Assembly (NCBI RefSeq): GCF_000422645.1
Contig: NZ_AUGL01000009.1
Coordinates: 124,001 to 188,000 of the forward strand
Reading direction: 5' to 3'
Source: Ferrimonas futtsuensis DSM 18154
GTDB taxonomy: Bacteria; Pseudomonadota; Gammaproteobacteria; Enterobacterales; Shewanellaceae
Length of the DNA: 64,000 nucleotides
Of this stretch, positions 32,637 through 41,612 are shown piece by piece (position 1 is the stretch's first letter; every line of letters starts with the position of its first letter). Under the pieces are notes generated by a model that was not told the origin of the DNA, did not search any database, and was given only the letters and a program-made list of their open reading frames with translations. The position numbers were made by a program, and so were the translations under genes.

Positions 32637-33404
32637 ATGCTGAGCATTACCCCCATCCCCGCGTTCGACGATAACTACATCTGGTGCCTGCACATAGGCG
32701 ACCACGCCTGGGTGGTGGACCCCGGGGACGGTGATGCGGCCGCCGCCTACTTGCTGGAGCAGGGCCTGGAGCTCAACGGCATACTGATCACCCACCACCA
32801 CCACGATCATGTGGGCGGTGTTGCCTCTCTGCGAGGCCACTGGCCAGAGGTGGAAGTGGTGGTGCCCGCCAACTCGGCGTTTGACGGGGGCACTCAGGTG
32901 GCCAACGAAGGCAGCCAGATACTGCTGGAGGGGCTGAATCAGATCGCCAAGGTCACCTTGTGCCCGGGTCACACCCTGGATCACTGTGCCTACCAGGTGG
33001 GACACCACCTGTTTTGTGGCGACACCCTGTTCAGCGGCGGTTGCGGGCGCCTGTTCGAGGGCAGCGCCGAGCAGATGTATCACTCCCTGCAAAAGTTGCG
33101 ACACCTGGGGGCCTCCACCCTGCTCTACCCCGCCCACGAGTATACCCTGACCAATCTGGACTTCGCCCTGGCCGTGGAGCCGGACAATCAGCAACTTCAG
33201 GCCTATCAGCACCGCTGTAGCAAACTGCGTCAGGACAAGATCCCCACCCTGCCCACCAGCATGGCCAACGAGCTGACCATCAACCCCTTCCTTCGCAGTC
33301 ACCTGCCCCAGATTCAGGCGGCAGCGGAACAGCACAGCGGTCAACCCTGTGGCGACAGCGTGGCCTGCTTTGCACAGCTGAGAGCCTGGAAAGACAAATT
33401 CTGA
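32637..33404 (+). CDS. gloB: Hydroxyacylglutathione hydrolase (glyoxalase II)
   Basis: The 255-residue metallo-beta-lactamase-fold enzyme hydrolyses S-lactoylglutathione to lactate and glutathione, the second step of methylglyoxal detoxification. The metal-binding THHHHDHVGG (about 53-62), GHTLDHCAY and CGDTLFSGGCGRLFEG motifs and the C-terminal substrate-binding helices (ANELTINPFLRS) are present. It diverges from the YafS-like gene, as in E. coli, and is followed by mltD. Confidence 0.96.
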   Translation: MLSITPIPAFDDNYIWCLHIGDHAWVVDPGDGDAAAAYLLEQGLELNGILITHHHHDHVGGVASLRGHWPEVEVVVPANSAFDGGTQVANEGSQILLEGLNQIAKVTLCPGHTLDHCAYQVGHHLFCGDTLFSGGCGRLFEGSAEQMYHSLQKLRHLGASTLLYPAHEYTLTNLDFALAVEPDNQQLQAYQHRCSKLRQDKIPTLPTSMANELTINPFLRSHLPQIQAAAEQHSGQPCGDSVACFAQLRAWKDKF

Positions 33405-33489
33405 TAAAGAGGGTACAATCCCGAACCACTATTGCCTGGCGCAAACTGATTTTTGCGCCGCAACCCAGGCCGATAATGGTAAATAATTG

Positions 33490-35070
33490 ATGAAAAAGAG
33501 CCTTTCTGCTTTGTCCCTGGCTTTGTTGCTGGCGGGATGCCAATCCCTCGGCGGCGGTGAGCCAGAACAGGACAACCCAGTAACCAACGCCGAAGCGCCC
33601 CTGGCTGCAGCGCCTGCCGACCAGGGCAACGACAACGACGAGCAGGAAGCTCAGGAAGTGGTCCCCGCCCCCGCCAAAGATGTGTGGGAGCGGATAGCAC
33701 GCCAGATGACACTGGAAGTGCCGGATAACAAGCGCGTCAATAAGTTTCGCAAGTGGTACAAAGCCAATCCCCGCCACATGGAGATCATCTCCGAGCGTGC
33801 CGATCCCTACCTCTATCTGATCGTCGAAGAGGTGGAGAAACGGGGCCTGCCCATCGAACTGGCGCTGCTGCCGGTGGTGGAGAGCTCTTTTGACGCCTTC
33901 GCCTACAGCCACGGTGCTGCCGCAGGCCTGTGGCAGTTTACCAGCCCCATGGGCAAACATTTCGGACTCCAGCAAAACTGGTGGTACGACGGCCGCCGGG
34001 ACGTGGCCGCCTCAACCCGGGCCGCCATGGACATGATGGAGTACCTCTACAACAAGCTTGACCACAACTGGCTTTACGCCCTGGCGGCCTACAACACCGG
34101 CGAAGGTCGGGTGTTCCGCGCCATTAAGCGCAACAAGGCCAAGGGCAAACCCACAGATTTCTGGTCTTTGGATCTGCCCAGTGAAACCGAGCGCTACGTG
34201 CCCCAGCTGCTGGCGGTGGCCGACGTGATTCGCAACGCTGAAGAGTATGGCCTCGATCTCAAGCCTGTGGCCAATGCGCCACAGCTCAAGGAGATCGACG
34301 CCGGCAGCCAGATCGATCTCGCCCTGGCAGCGGATATGGCCGACATGTCTGTAGCCGACCTGCACAAGCTGAACCCAGGCTACAACCGATGGGCCACGGC
34401 TCCGGATGGGCCCCACACCCTGTTGCTTCCTCTGGACAAGGCGGACGGCTTTATCGGTGCCCTGGCGGATACCGCCTCCACCGAGCGGGTAAACTGGCTG
34501 CGCTACAAGATTAAGCCCGGTGATTCCCTGGGCGTGATTGCCAAGAAATTTCATACCCGCATTGGCATCATTCAATCGGTCAATGACATCGACGGCAATA
34601 TGATCCGCGCCGGACAGCATCTGCTGATCCCGGTCGCGGCCAAGGACCCCGAGCTCTACCCCTTCAGTGCCGAGCAGCGCCTGGCCAGAAAGCAGTCCAA
34701 GAAGCGCGCCAACTACAAGATCGAGCACACGGTCAAATCCGGCGACTCTCTCTGGACCATTGCCCGGGCCAACAAGGTCAAGGTGTCTCAGCTGGCATCC
34801 TGGAACTCGCTGGCCCCCAAGGACACCATCCGTCCCGGCCAGAAACTGGTGGTCTGGGTTAACCGCATCAGCAAAAACGAGGACAAGACCTCGGTAATGC
34901 GCCAGATCAGCTACAAGGTTCGCAGCGGTGACTCCCTGGCCCGAATCGCCAAGAAGTTCAACGTCACCGTGACCGATCTGGTGCGCTGGAATCAACTGGA
35001 TGCCAAGAAGTATCTGCAGCCGGGGCAGAAGATGACCCTGTACGTGGACGTCACCAAGATCAGCAGTTAG
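33490..35070 (+). CDS. mltD: Membrane-bound lytic murein transglycosylase D
   Basis: The 526-residue lipoprotein (lipobox LLLAGC, Cys17) has a family-1 lytic transglycosylase domain (about 110-260) with catalytic Glu in VESSFDAFAYSHGAAAGLWQF, then three LysM peptidoglycan-binding repeats. They begin YKIKPGDSLGVIAKKF, HTVKSGDSLWTIARAN and YKVRSGDSLARIAKKF. It cleaves glycan strands to 1,6-anhydro muropeptides. The ATG at 33490 is preferred over the in-frame TTG before it, though its ribosome site is weak. Position after gloB is the usual gammaproteobacterial order. Confidence 0.95.
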   Translation: MKKSLSALSLALLLAGCQSLGGGEPEQDNPVTNAEAPLAAAPADQGNDNDEQEAQEVVPAPAKDVWERIARQMTLEVPDNKRVNKFRKWYKANPRHMEIISERADPYLYLIVEEVEKRGLPIELALLPVVESSFDAFAYSHGAAAGLWQFTSPMGKHFGLQQNWWYDGRRDVAASTRAAMDMMEYLYNKLDHNWLYALAAYNTGEGRVFRAIKRNKAKGKPTDFWSLDLPSETERYVPQLLAVADVIRNAEEYGLDLKPVANAPQLKEIDAGSQIDLALAADMADMSVADLHKLNPGYNRWATAPDGPHTLLLPLDKADGFIGALADTASTERVNWLRYKIKPGDSLGVIAKKFHTRIGIIQSVNDIDGNMIRAGQHLLIPVAAKDPELYPFSAEQRLARKQSKKRANYKIEHTVKSGDSLWTIARANKVKVSQLASWNSLAPKDTIRPGQKLVVWVNRISKNEDKTSVMRQISYKVRSGDSLARIAKKFNVTVTDLVRWNQLDAKKYLQPGQKMTLYVDVTKISS

Positions 35071-35093
35071 AAGGTCAAGCCAGCGAACAGTTC

Positions 35094-35122
35094 AAAAGGG
35101 CCGCATCAAAGCGGCCCTTTTT
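35094..35122. terminator. Bidirectional intrinsic terminator
   Basis: AAAAGGGCCGC (35094-35104) pairs with GCGGCCCTTTT (35111-35121), with runs of A and T outside. It lies between mltD and the ABC permease gene, which converge. Confidence 0.9.
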
Positions 35123-35144
35123 GATCACCCGCGCGCTCCTGGCT

Positions 35145-36338
35145 CTAGCGAAACAGCACAGATTCCCGGCTGAACCACTGGACACAGCACCAGAGCAGAA
35201 GGGTTGAGAGAATCAGGTTGGATGCAAACACCGCAGCCAGATCATGGTAGGCAAAGGTTCCTTTCAGCAGCTCCTTGATGGCCAGGGAGATGTTGAAAAT
35301 GGGGTACCAGGCATTGGAGGAGGTCAGCTCTGCCCCGGGCATGGTGGCCACCATGGCAGGAACCAGCACCGCCACCTGTAATCCCCCCATGTAGTTCTGC
35401 CCCTCCTTGAAACTGGTGGCAAAGATGGAAACCGCCAGCAGGATCGCCGAGAACACTCCGGAGATGGGCAGCAGCAGGGCCAGCAACAGCAGCAGGTCCA
35501 AAGGATTCACCATCTTCGCCAGGGTGACAAACACGCCAAGATCCAGCAGGGTGCCAACCGCAGCCAGCCAGACCAGGGCACTGACTATGGTGAGCAGGGT
35601 TAGGGTCATTGACGTGGTTACAATCACCAGGAACTTACCAAGAACCAGGGTCGTACGCGGCTGGGGTACCATCAGCAGTGTCTCCAGGGTCCCCCGCTCC
35701 TTCTCTCCGGCCCCAATATCCAGAGCCGGCAGCATCGCCCCCATCATGCACAGGAACAGCAAAATATAGGGAAGGACGCTGCCCACCCTTTCGCCGATAT
35801 CCTGCCTCGCCTGGGCGGTCCCCACGTGCTCCAGCATCAGGGGCGTGTGCAGCCTGCCCTGTACCTCCTGGGACACTCCGTGGTAGGCCATAAAGCGTCC
35901 CAGCCACTGGGTGCTCAGCGCCTCGAGGCGCTGCTCAACAGGGCGAAACTGGCCGTGATTCTGAGTCTGGTCATACAGCAGCTGCCAGCGATTCTGACTG
36001 GAGATCACCGGGTCAAAACCGGGCAGCAGTGAGACCACCAACTGTAATCTGCCGCTGTTTATCTGCTCAGGCAGGGGCGTGCTGCTGTCATACCCGGTCA
36101 ACTTGAGGTGAGGCACCTGCTTCAGGGTGTCGACCACCTCTTCCCGCCAAGGGGACTCCCCCACCACGGCAAAGTGGATCGCCTCCTGCTGTTTGCTCAT
36201 CAGCATCTGATAACCCAACACCCCCACCACCAGGATGAGTGCAGGCAACAAAACGGTGGGGAACAGGACCACGAAAGTCATGGTTTTTCGGTCCCGCAGC
36301 ACCTCCTTCAGCTCTTTAAGCCAAACCTTACCGACCAT
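35145..36338 (-). CDS. ABC-2 type transporter permease (NatB-like)
   Basis: The 397-residue permease has an N-terminal transmembrane helix (MTFVVLFPTVLLPALILVVGVLG), a periplasmic domain of about 150 residues, and five to six C-terminal helices. The GAGEKERGTLETLLMVPQPRT segment is typical of ABC-2 permeases of the NatB sodium-export type. It overlaps the ATPase gene by one base (TGATG at 36336-36340), so they form one exporter. I chose the internal Met at 36338 because the frame upstream is inside the ATPase gene. Confidence 0.88.
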   Translation of the reverse strand: MVGKVWLKELKEVLRDRKTMTFVVLFPTVLLPALILVVGVLGYQMLMSKQQEAIHFAVVGESPWREEVVDTLKQVPHLKLTGYDSSTPLPEQINSGRLQLVVSLLPGFDPVISSQNRWQLLYDQTQNHGQFRPVEQRLEALSTQWLGRFMAYHGVSQEVQGRLHTPLMLEHVGTAQARQDIGERVGSVLPYILLFLCMMGAMLPALDIGAGEKERGTLETLLMVPQPRTTLVLGKFLVIVTTSMTLTLLTIVSALVWLAAVGTLLDLGVFVTLAKMVNPLDLLLLLALLLPISGVFSAILLAVSIFATSFKEGQNYMGGLQVAVLVPAMVATMPGAELTSSNAWYPIFNISLAIKELLKGTFAYHDLAAVFASNLILSTLLLWCCVQWFSRESVLFR

Positions 36339-37153
36339 CAAGCCACCCCCCTGGTATGCCCCTGGGGGGACTGACTCAGTCTCTGCTGGCACCCGACGAA
36401 GGCTTCTCGAAGCGCATTGGGGTCACGACTGCCGGCAAACTCGGTCAGGGAGCCTTCAAACACACACAACCCCTGCATCACCACGGCAATACGATCGCAC
36501 AGCAGACTCACCTCCTCGAGTCGGTGAGTTGAAAAAATAACTGGCCTATTCTGTTGTTTTTGACTATGAATAAAGTCAAGCACCGCTTGGGCGGACATGA
36601 TATCCAGTCCGGTCGTAGGTTCATCGAGAACTATGACTTCGGGTTGGTGAATGACCGCCCTGGCGATGCCCGCCCTCTGCTTCATCCCCAGCGACAACTC
36701 CACCACCTTGCGTTGCAGAAATGGCGCCAGCTCGAGCTGGCTGGACAAGGTATCGATCCGGTTGGTGATCTGTGCGGGAGAGAGGCCATAAAGCTGACCG
36801 AAGTAGACAAGATTTTCCTCGACACTGAGGCGTTCATAGAGAGAGGTGGAGGCAGACAGAAACCCAATCTGGCGCCTCATCCGCTCAGGCTGCTTGTGCC
36901 ACTGATGGCCGTTGATCTCGATGCTGCCCCTGTCCGGGGTCAGAACCCCTGAGAGCATTCTCAGTACCGTGGTCTTTCCTGCACCATTGGGGCCGAGCAA
37001 CCCCAGCACCTCGCCAGGGCGGGCGCGGAAGCTGACCGATTGCACCGAATTGAAGAAGCCATCCTGCAGCCTGGGATCCAGGCGCTTACACTGGGTCATC
37101 TCCCCGGACTTGGGTATTGCGAAACGCTTGGCCAACCCCTCGACAATGATCAC
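36338..37153 (-). CDS. ABC transporter ATP-binding protein (NatA-like)
   Basis: The 271-residue ATPase has Walker A GPNGAGKT, the signature LSLGMKQRAGIARA, Walker B VIVLDEPTTGLD and the switch His in FSTHRLEE. The LSxGMKQ signature is characteristic of NatA-type sodium or peptide exporters. It pairs with the permease through a one-base overlap. The start is uncertain: GTG 37153 has six G residues upstream, TTG 37168 is an alternative; there is no ATG. Confidence 0.88.
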   Translation of the reverse strand: MIIVEGLAKRFAIPKSGEMTQCKRLDPRLQDGFFNSVQSVSFRARPGEVLGLLGPNGAGKTTVLRMLSGVLTPDRGSIEINGHQWHKQPERMRRQIGFLSASTSLYERLSVEENLVYFGQLYGLSPAQITNRIDTLSSQLELAPFLQRKVVELSLGMKQRAGIARAVIHQPEVIVLDEPTTGLDIMSAQAVLDFIHSQKQQNRPVIFSTHRLEEVSLLCDRIAVVMQGLCVFEGSLTEFAGSRDPNALREAFVGCQQRLSQSPQGHTRGVA

Positions 37154-37230
37154 CGCAACGCCCCCCAAAACGCACCTGAACCTTAACTATAGTTCAAGCA
37201 AATTAGATAGCTGCGAATCGAGAGCATGGA

Positions 37231-37266
37231 AGGAAAAGAAAGCGCCCCGGTAAAAACCGGGGCGCT
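37231..37266 (-). terminator. Intrinsic terminator, minus strand
   Basis: AGCGCCCCGG (37241-37250) pairs with CCGGGGCGCT (37257-37266) around TAAAAA. The flanking A-rich sequence gives a T-rich tail on the minus strand. It ends the AsmA-BsuPI operon. Confidence 0.85.
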
Positions 37267-37272
37267 CAGAGA

Positions 37273-37809
37273 CTATTCCAGGGTGATCTCTACCCTGGCA
37301 CTGCGGGGTTTGTCTAGGGTGTTGAGCTCTACCTGCAAGTTGTACTCGCCAGGCTCCAGGGCCGACAGGACGTCGCTGCTGATGGTGAAGGTCAGCGCCT
37401 TGTGCTCCCCAGCCTCCAGGGTCCAGGGCCGCAGGGCCTGGGTGAACATGCGCTCATGGCTGAACTGCCAGACCGGCTGCTTTCCCTGGGACAAGATGAG
37501 GTCAGCGGTCATGCCTGACAGCAGGGTCAGCTCCATGGCGTGAGCCGTGGTATTTTCAACCCTGGCCGCCACATCCAGGGAGGACTGCCGCGACCATTGA
37601 CTGTCGGGCAGCGCCAGGGAGAGGCTGGGCTGAATCATCCGCACTTCAGGATCCAGTTGCTTCATCACCGACTCCTGCTCCTTGAGAGGCTCTGCCTCCA
37701 CTTTGACCGGTTTGGGTGCCGGCGCCGGATCCTGAGTCTGTACCGGCTCCTGCTGCTGATTGCAGCCCATCAGGGCGATGGCCGCACATAGGGTAGCAAC
37801 TCGTAACAT
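37273..37809 (-). CDS. BsuPI-domain lipoprotein
   Basis: The 178-residue protein has a lipobox (ALMGC, Cys16) and a Pro/Gln-rich linker, then a BsuPI-type (intracellular proteinase inhibitor) beta-sandwich. The diagnostic SGMTADLILSQGKQPVWQFSHERMFTQAL segment is present, followed by WTLEAGEHKALTFTI. The proteinase-inhibitor label is historical; the role in Gram-negative envelopes is unknown. Its GGAGG site lies at the end of the AsmA gene, with two bases between, so the two are one operon. Confidence 0.85.
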   Translation of the reverse strand: MLRVATLCAAIALMGCNQQQEPVQTQDPAPAPKPVKVEAEPLKEQESVMKQLDPEVRMIQPSLSLALPDSQWSRQSSLDVAARVENTTAHAMELTLLSGMTADLILSQGKQPVWQFSHERMFTQALRPWTLEAGEHKALTFTISSDVLSALEPGEYNLQVELNTLDKPRSARVEITLE

Positions 37810-37811
37810 GG

Positions 37812-39659
37812 TTAACCTCCAAAGCCTTTGAACAGCTTATCCTTAAGCTTTTCTTCCATTTTTTTCTTCAGCTTGTCCCCCTCCTGATCCACCTTGTTCT
37901 TCAGCAGCTGATCCGTGTCAATGCTGAAGCTGGGGTCAGTGAAACTGCCCCCGATACTCAGGGGGATGGTCAGCCCCTTGAGCTTATCCAGAGATTCGCC
38001 GCCCTGGCCTTCGAGGGAACCCACGACGGAGACCTCCATTGCGTAATCCATCTCCTGCTTAACCAGGTTGGCCTGACCCTCGCCATCGACACGCAGCAGA
38101 GGAGAAGCAAGATTCAGTGCCGGGGTCGTCACCACCCCCTTGTCCATGGAGAACTCGGTGACAAAGCTGGAGAAGTCGGTTTTTTGTACCTCTGCAGCCT
38201 GCTCAATGCTGTCACCGGACAATTTGGCTTCCACCTCACGAATTTTCTGGGCCACGTTGATGCCGTACAGGGCGCCATCGTCCAGAGCCAGACGACCATT
38301 GGCCACCAGGTTCTTAAGCACCGCATCCGGCGCCAGACTTGCGCCTTTACCTTGGACAGAAAGCTGTCCCCGACCCGCCAGCACCCCTTGATTTACCGCG
38401 GCCTCGAGCAGAGGCTGAATAGACAGGCCATCAAGTGTGGCATCGAAATCATAGGCAACGGGCTCAATGCGGCTGTCCAACTTGGCCTTGGCCACCAAGG
38501 TGCCCTCGAAGGCAGTGGCTTTCATCTGCTTCAGGGTGAAGAGACCATCCACCAGACTGAGATCCAGGCTGGGCTTGGTCACCAACCACTGTTTCGCCTT
38601 GATGGACTCCAGTCCCATCCGTGCGTACAGATCAAACTGACGCAGAACCGACAGGTCCGGCTCCCCCTCCGCAGGCGCCGAAGGTGCGGTCTCCTTCTCC
38701 TCTGCGGCGGCTTGTGAGGATTCTGGCATCCAGGGGTCCAACACCAGGTCATTACCGGACAGCTCCAGGTTCAATACGGGACGCTTCTTGGTCAAATCCA
38801 CACTGCCCGCGCCTTTAAGCTGGAATTCACCCTGAAGAAGATCCAGGTTGGTCAGGGCAAACTGCTGGCTTGCCAGATTCACGTCGGCGTCAAAACCCAC
38901 CTTGGCATCCAGCTTGCCACCGTTGGGGATCTGGTCACCGACTATGGAGATGCTCTGGTTCCACTTATCCAGTTGAATGCGGGAAAAGTCCTTGGCAACG
39001 GTCAACAGCGCAGACGCAGAGGTGTTCAGGGTCATCTGGGGATCCACCGCCTTAACCACCATCTCGAAGGGCGCGGCACGGCCGGGTTCAAACTCTGTCA
39101 GGGTCAGAGACTCAACCGCCAGAGTGCGGCTGACGCCGGTCTGCCTGTTATCACTGCTGAAATTCAGCTTCTTCAGGGAGAGGCTGCCCAGCTTCCAACC
39201 CGCGGGAGTCATCTGACCCGGTTGCCCGGAGGGCGCCGGTGTTTGGGGGCTCTCGGCTGCGCTGCTTTCACCTCCCAGGCCATCGAGGCTGGTGCGACCA
39301 TCTTTCAGGGTCACCAGGTTGAGATCCACGCCAGTCAGCGCCACCTCTTCAATCTCCACCTCCCGGGTCAGCAGAGGCATCAGATTCACGCCCACCACAG
39401 CCTGCTCTACCGACAGCAGAGGCGGCAGAGACTCGCCGGGCAGATTTCCAAGGGTCAGCCCCCCAATCTCGAGACCCACCCTGGGAAACAGGCTCCAGCC
39501 AATCTCACCGTCGATGTTAAGGGTTCGCCCGGTAGCCTCTTGAACCTTGGCACTCAATTGAGGCTTAAAGGCATTGGGATCAAGGAAGACGCCGATGTAG
39601 ACTGCCAGCATTAACACTAGGGTCGCAAAGACGATAAGAAACCATTTGATCGCTTTCAT
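37812..39659 (-). CDS. AsmA-family envelope protein
   Basis: The 615-residue protein has a single N-terminal transmembrane anchor (FLIVFATLVLMLAVYIGVFLDPNAFK) and a long periplasmic AsmA domain: repeated beta-strands such as LNIDGEIGWSLFPRVGLEIGGLTLGN at the start and LTIPLSIGGSFTDPSFSIDTDQLL at the end. AsmA-like proteins are bridge-type lipid-transfer factors between the membranes. A low-complexity Pro/Ala/Glu stretch interrupts it around 315-335. The C-terminus is lysine-rich. It is the first gene of a two-gene operon. Confidence 0.92.
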   Translation of the reverse strand: MKAIKWFLIVFATLVLMLAVYIGVFLDPNAFKPQLSAKVQEATGRTLNIDGEIGWSLFPRVGLEIGGLTLGNLPGESLPPLLSVEQAVVGVNLMPLLTREVEIEEVALTGVDLNLVTLKDGRTSLDGLGGESSAAESPQTPAPSGQPGQMTPAGWKLGSLSLKKLNFSSDNRQTGVSRTLAVESLTLTEFEPGRAAPFEMVVKAVDPQMTLNTSASALLTVAKDFSRIQLDKWNQSISIVGDQIPNGGKLDAKVGFDADVNLASQQFALTNLDLLQGEFQLKGAGSVDLTKKRPVLNLELSGNDLVLDPWMPESSQAAAEEKETAPSAPAEGEPDLSVLRQFDLYARMGLESIKAKQWLVTKPSLDLSLVDGLFTLKQMKATAFEGTLVAKAKLDSRIEPVAYDFDATLDGLSIQPLLEAAVNQGVLAGRGQLSVQGKGASLAPDAVLKNLVANGRLALDDGALYGINVAQKIREVEAKLSGDSIEQAAEVQKTDFSSFVTEFSMDKGVVTTPALNLASPLLRVDGEGQANLVKQEMDYAMEVSVVGSLEGQGGESLDKLKGLTIPLSIGGSFTDPSFSIDTDQLLKNKVDQEGDKLKKKMEEKLKDKLFKGFGG

Positions 39660-39743
39660 TGTGCATCCATTGAATCTGTTTCAGGTTGAGACCACCAAAA
39701 GGCGGCAAGAGTTCTTCTATTTTAACTCAAATATCTCAGGTGG

Positions 39744-40235
39744 TTATGATAAAGAAACCGGCAATTGGCGGTCGGCGATCACCACACCATTGTCATCGGC
39801 ATAAAGATACTGGCCAGGTCTGATGCTGCGCCCCTGAATCTCAACCGCCACCTGCTCTTCACCCAGGCCACGTTTTTCAGTCTTGACCGGCATGGCACCC
39901 AGCGCCTGCACCCCCAGGGGCAAAGTTCTCAATGTGGCCGCGTCCCTGACATAGCCATACACCACGATGCCAGACCAGCCATTGTCCACCGCCAGCTTGG
40001 CCAGGTTGTCTCCAAGCAGGGCACGTCGGTCACAGCCGCCGCCATCCACCACCAGCACCCGTCCCTCACCAGGCTGAGACACCCAGTGACGAACCAAGGA
40101 GTTGTCCTCCGGACAACGGATGGTCACCACAAGACCATAAAAGACAGATTGGCCGCCAAACTGACGAAAGATGGGGGGAAGAACTGTCAATTCAGACAGA
40201 TAGTCATCACACAGATCCGGTAGAAGATCCAACAC
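39744..40235 (-). CDS. RraA-like protein (RNase E inhibitor/aldolase family)
   Basis: The 163-residue protein resembles E. coli RraA (161 residues): LCDDYLSELTVLPPIFRQFGG, GRVLVVDGGGCDRRALLGDNLAKLA and LYADDNGVVIADRQL align throughout. It could be an RNase E regulator or a 4-hydroxy-4-methyl-2-oxoglutarate aldolase paralogue. I chose the GTG at 40235, with TGGAG eight bases upstream, because it aligns residue for residue with the E. coli start; the ATG at 40271 adds 12 residues and has a poor ribosome site. Confidence 0.82.
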   Translation of the reverse strand: MLDLLPDLCDDYLSELTVLPPIFRQFGGQSVFYGLVVTIRCPEDNSLVRHWVSQPGEGRVLVVDGGGCDRRALLGDNLAKLAVDNGWSGIVVYGYVRDAATLRTLPLGVQALGAMPVKTEKRGLGEEQVAVEIQGRSIRPGQYLYADDNGVVIADRQLPVSLS

Positions 40236-40409
40236 TGTTCTCACTCCATTGAGGTTGGTAAGTGATCCCATCCTGACCAATCAGCGTAAGGATGACAAGG
40301 TTTACCACCACCGGGCCCGATGTCCTTGCGGGGACTCCTAGGCGTTCTACACTAGGATCAGGAGCCAAAAGACGGCCATCGCACTCACAGAGGCTTGAGG
40401 GGAGAAGTT

Positions 40410-40625
40410 ATGAACCTGTTTTCCGAAAAGTACCTGCCGCTGAGCAAGTGGACCGCGACCACCGCCATCAACAACGACACCCATTTTCTGGTTACCTACA
40501 CCTACACAGACACCCACGGGCACGTGACCCGCGTCGGGCTTCAGGGGGTCAATAACCGAATCCCTGTTGAGATGTCCAAGGAAGACCTTCAGGACTCTGA
40601 CCGTTGGCATATGGGCTGGGTCTGA
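40410..40625 (+). CDS. TIGR02450-family tryptophan-rich small protein
   Basis: The 71-residue protein matches the TIGR02450 pattern: LPLSKWTATTAINNDTHFLVT, then GLQGVNNRIPVEMSKEDLQDSDRWHMGWV. Its function is unknown. GAGGGGAG precedes the ATG at 40410 by six bases. A possible promoter is TTGCGG (about 40326) and TACACT (about 40348), 16 bp apart. It diverges from the RraA-like gene. Confidence 0.85.
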   Translation: MNLFSEKYLPLSKWTATTAINNDTHFLVTYTYTDTHGHVTRVGLQGVNNRIPVEMSKEDLQDSDRWHMGWV

Positions 40626-40796
40626 CACTGTCCCCCGGGCGCTGCCGCAACTTTTGCCAGTAAATCTCCATTTTTCAACCAATACGGCTAAAAGCAGCGC
40701 AACCGAACTCATTTCGGCCTAAAGCCGCTTGACCCGTACACCTGCGATCCGTAAAGTACGCCCCGTCCTGTTGGCCAAGGCCCGGCGGAGACAGAC

Positions 40797-40822
40797 AATA
40801 TGGTGAGGTGTCCGAGTGGCTG
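40797..40822 (+). repeat. Duplicated 5' fragment of tRNA-Ser
   Basis: These 26 bases are identical to 40911-40936, which are the five bases before and the first 21 bases of the tRNA-Ser gene. After the shared part the match decays: the D-stem partner GGA is GCA here, and no anticodon arm or T-arm can be built. It is a pseudo-tRNA fragment, not a functional gene. Confidence 0.8.
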
Positions 40823-40915
40823 CAGCAGCGCAGCATAACCACGCCCCAGGCGGGGTTCTCAGCCACCAACCCACAGAGCATGATTTGAGCTCGAAAAACA
40901 ACAAATCCAAAATAT

Positions 40916-41003
40916 GGTGAGGTGTCCGAGTGGCTGAAGGAGCACGCCTGGAAAGTGTGTATACGGCAACGTATCGAGAGTTCGAATCTCTCCCTAACCG
41001 CCA
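40916..41003 (+). tRNA. tRNA-Ser (anticodon GGA)
   Basis: The 88-nt sequence folds as a class II tRNA with D-arm, anticodon loop CTGGAAA (anticodon GGA, reading UCC/UCU), a long variable arm (TATACGG-CAA-CGTATC), T-arm GAGAG-TTCGAAT-CTCTC and encoded CCA. It closely follows E. coli tRNA-Ser(GGA). The acceptor stem GGTGAGG faces CCTAACC, leaving one G4-A69 mismatch. A terminator follows eleven bases after the CCA. Confidence 0.95.
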
Positions 41004-41013
41004 TATAAACAGA

Positions 41014-41045
41014 AAGCCCCTGCACGAAGTGCGGGGGCTTTTTGT
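41014..41045 (+). terminator. Intrinsic terminator after tRNA-Ser
   Basis: A 12-bp stem (41014-41025 with 41029-41040, one G-T pair) around GAA ends in TTTTTG. It directly follows the tRNA gene. Confidence 0.9.
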
Positions 41046-41248
41046 TTATGCGCGTTACGGGAGGACTTGGTTCGAGCTCTCCAGTTCGCAACGGAGCGAA
41101 GAATGAGCGGAGTAACGCCGAAGGCGATCATCTCTCCCTAGTTTGATCGCACAACGCAGTTTCAAATCCCCAAGTCTCTGCCCTGCCCTTTTAGGCCAGC
41201 CATCACCTTTCTTAAGCAGGAGATGGCCCGCCATTTGACCATTGACAT

Positions 41249-41488
41249 CTATGCCCGTTGCAGGCGCCGGTAGAGAGCGTCTTTTAGCTCCGCCCTGTCA
41301 TGTTTGAGCTGATGCATAGAGGCATCATCTATGGGGGCGTTTCTCAGCTCCAGTTGGCGAATCTCCTCATCGAGTGCATGATATCTGTTGGCATCCGCTT
41401 TAAAAGACGCATCAGATAACATTATCGATTCTAACTTCGCCCTGTACTCCGGAAACTCAACCAATAATGCATGGCTCTCTCCGAGCAT
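41249..41488 (-). CDS. DUF465 (YdcH-like) small protein
   Basis: The 79-residue protein is a helical hairpin of the DUF465/YdcH family: MLGESHALLVEFPEYRAKLESIM, FKADANRYHALDEEIRQLE and LKHDRAELKDALYRRL. The family has no settled function. GGAGG four bases before the ATG at 41488 fixes the start. It is a single gene. The 245 bp between it and the tRNA gene contain repeats of short GCGNAG-type words but no gene that I can support. Confidence 0.88.
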   Translation of the reverse strand: MLGESHALLVEFPEYRAKLESIMLSDASFKADANRYHALDEEIRQLELRNAPIDDASMHQLKHDRAELKDALYRRLQRA

Positions 41489-41612
41489 AATACCTCCGAA
41501 TTTGTACAACACATTTTGCAAATAACCAGTCAGCTTGAAAATGTACAGCTGTAAATTTAACTGAATGGCTTCAAATAAGGGTTAAACCACAGCAGACAAG
41601 ATGCAGAGGCGA

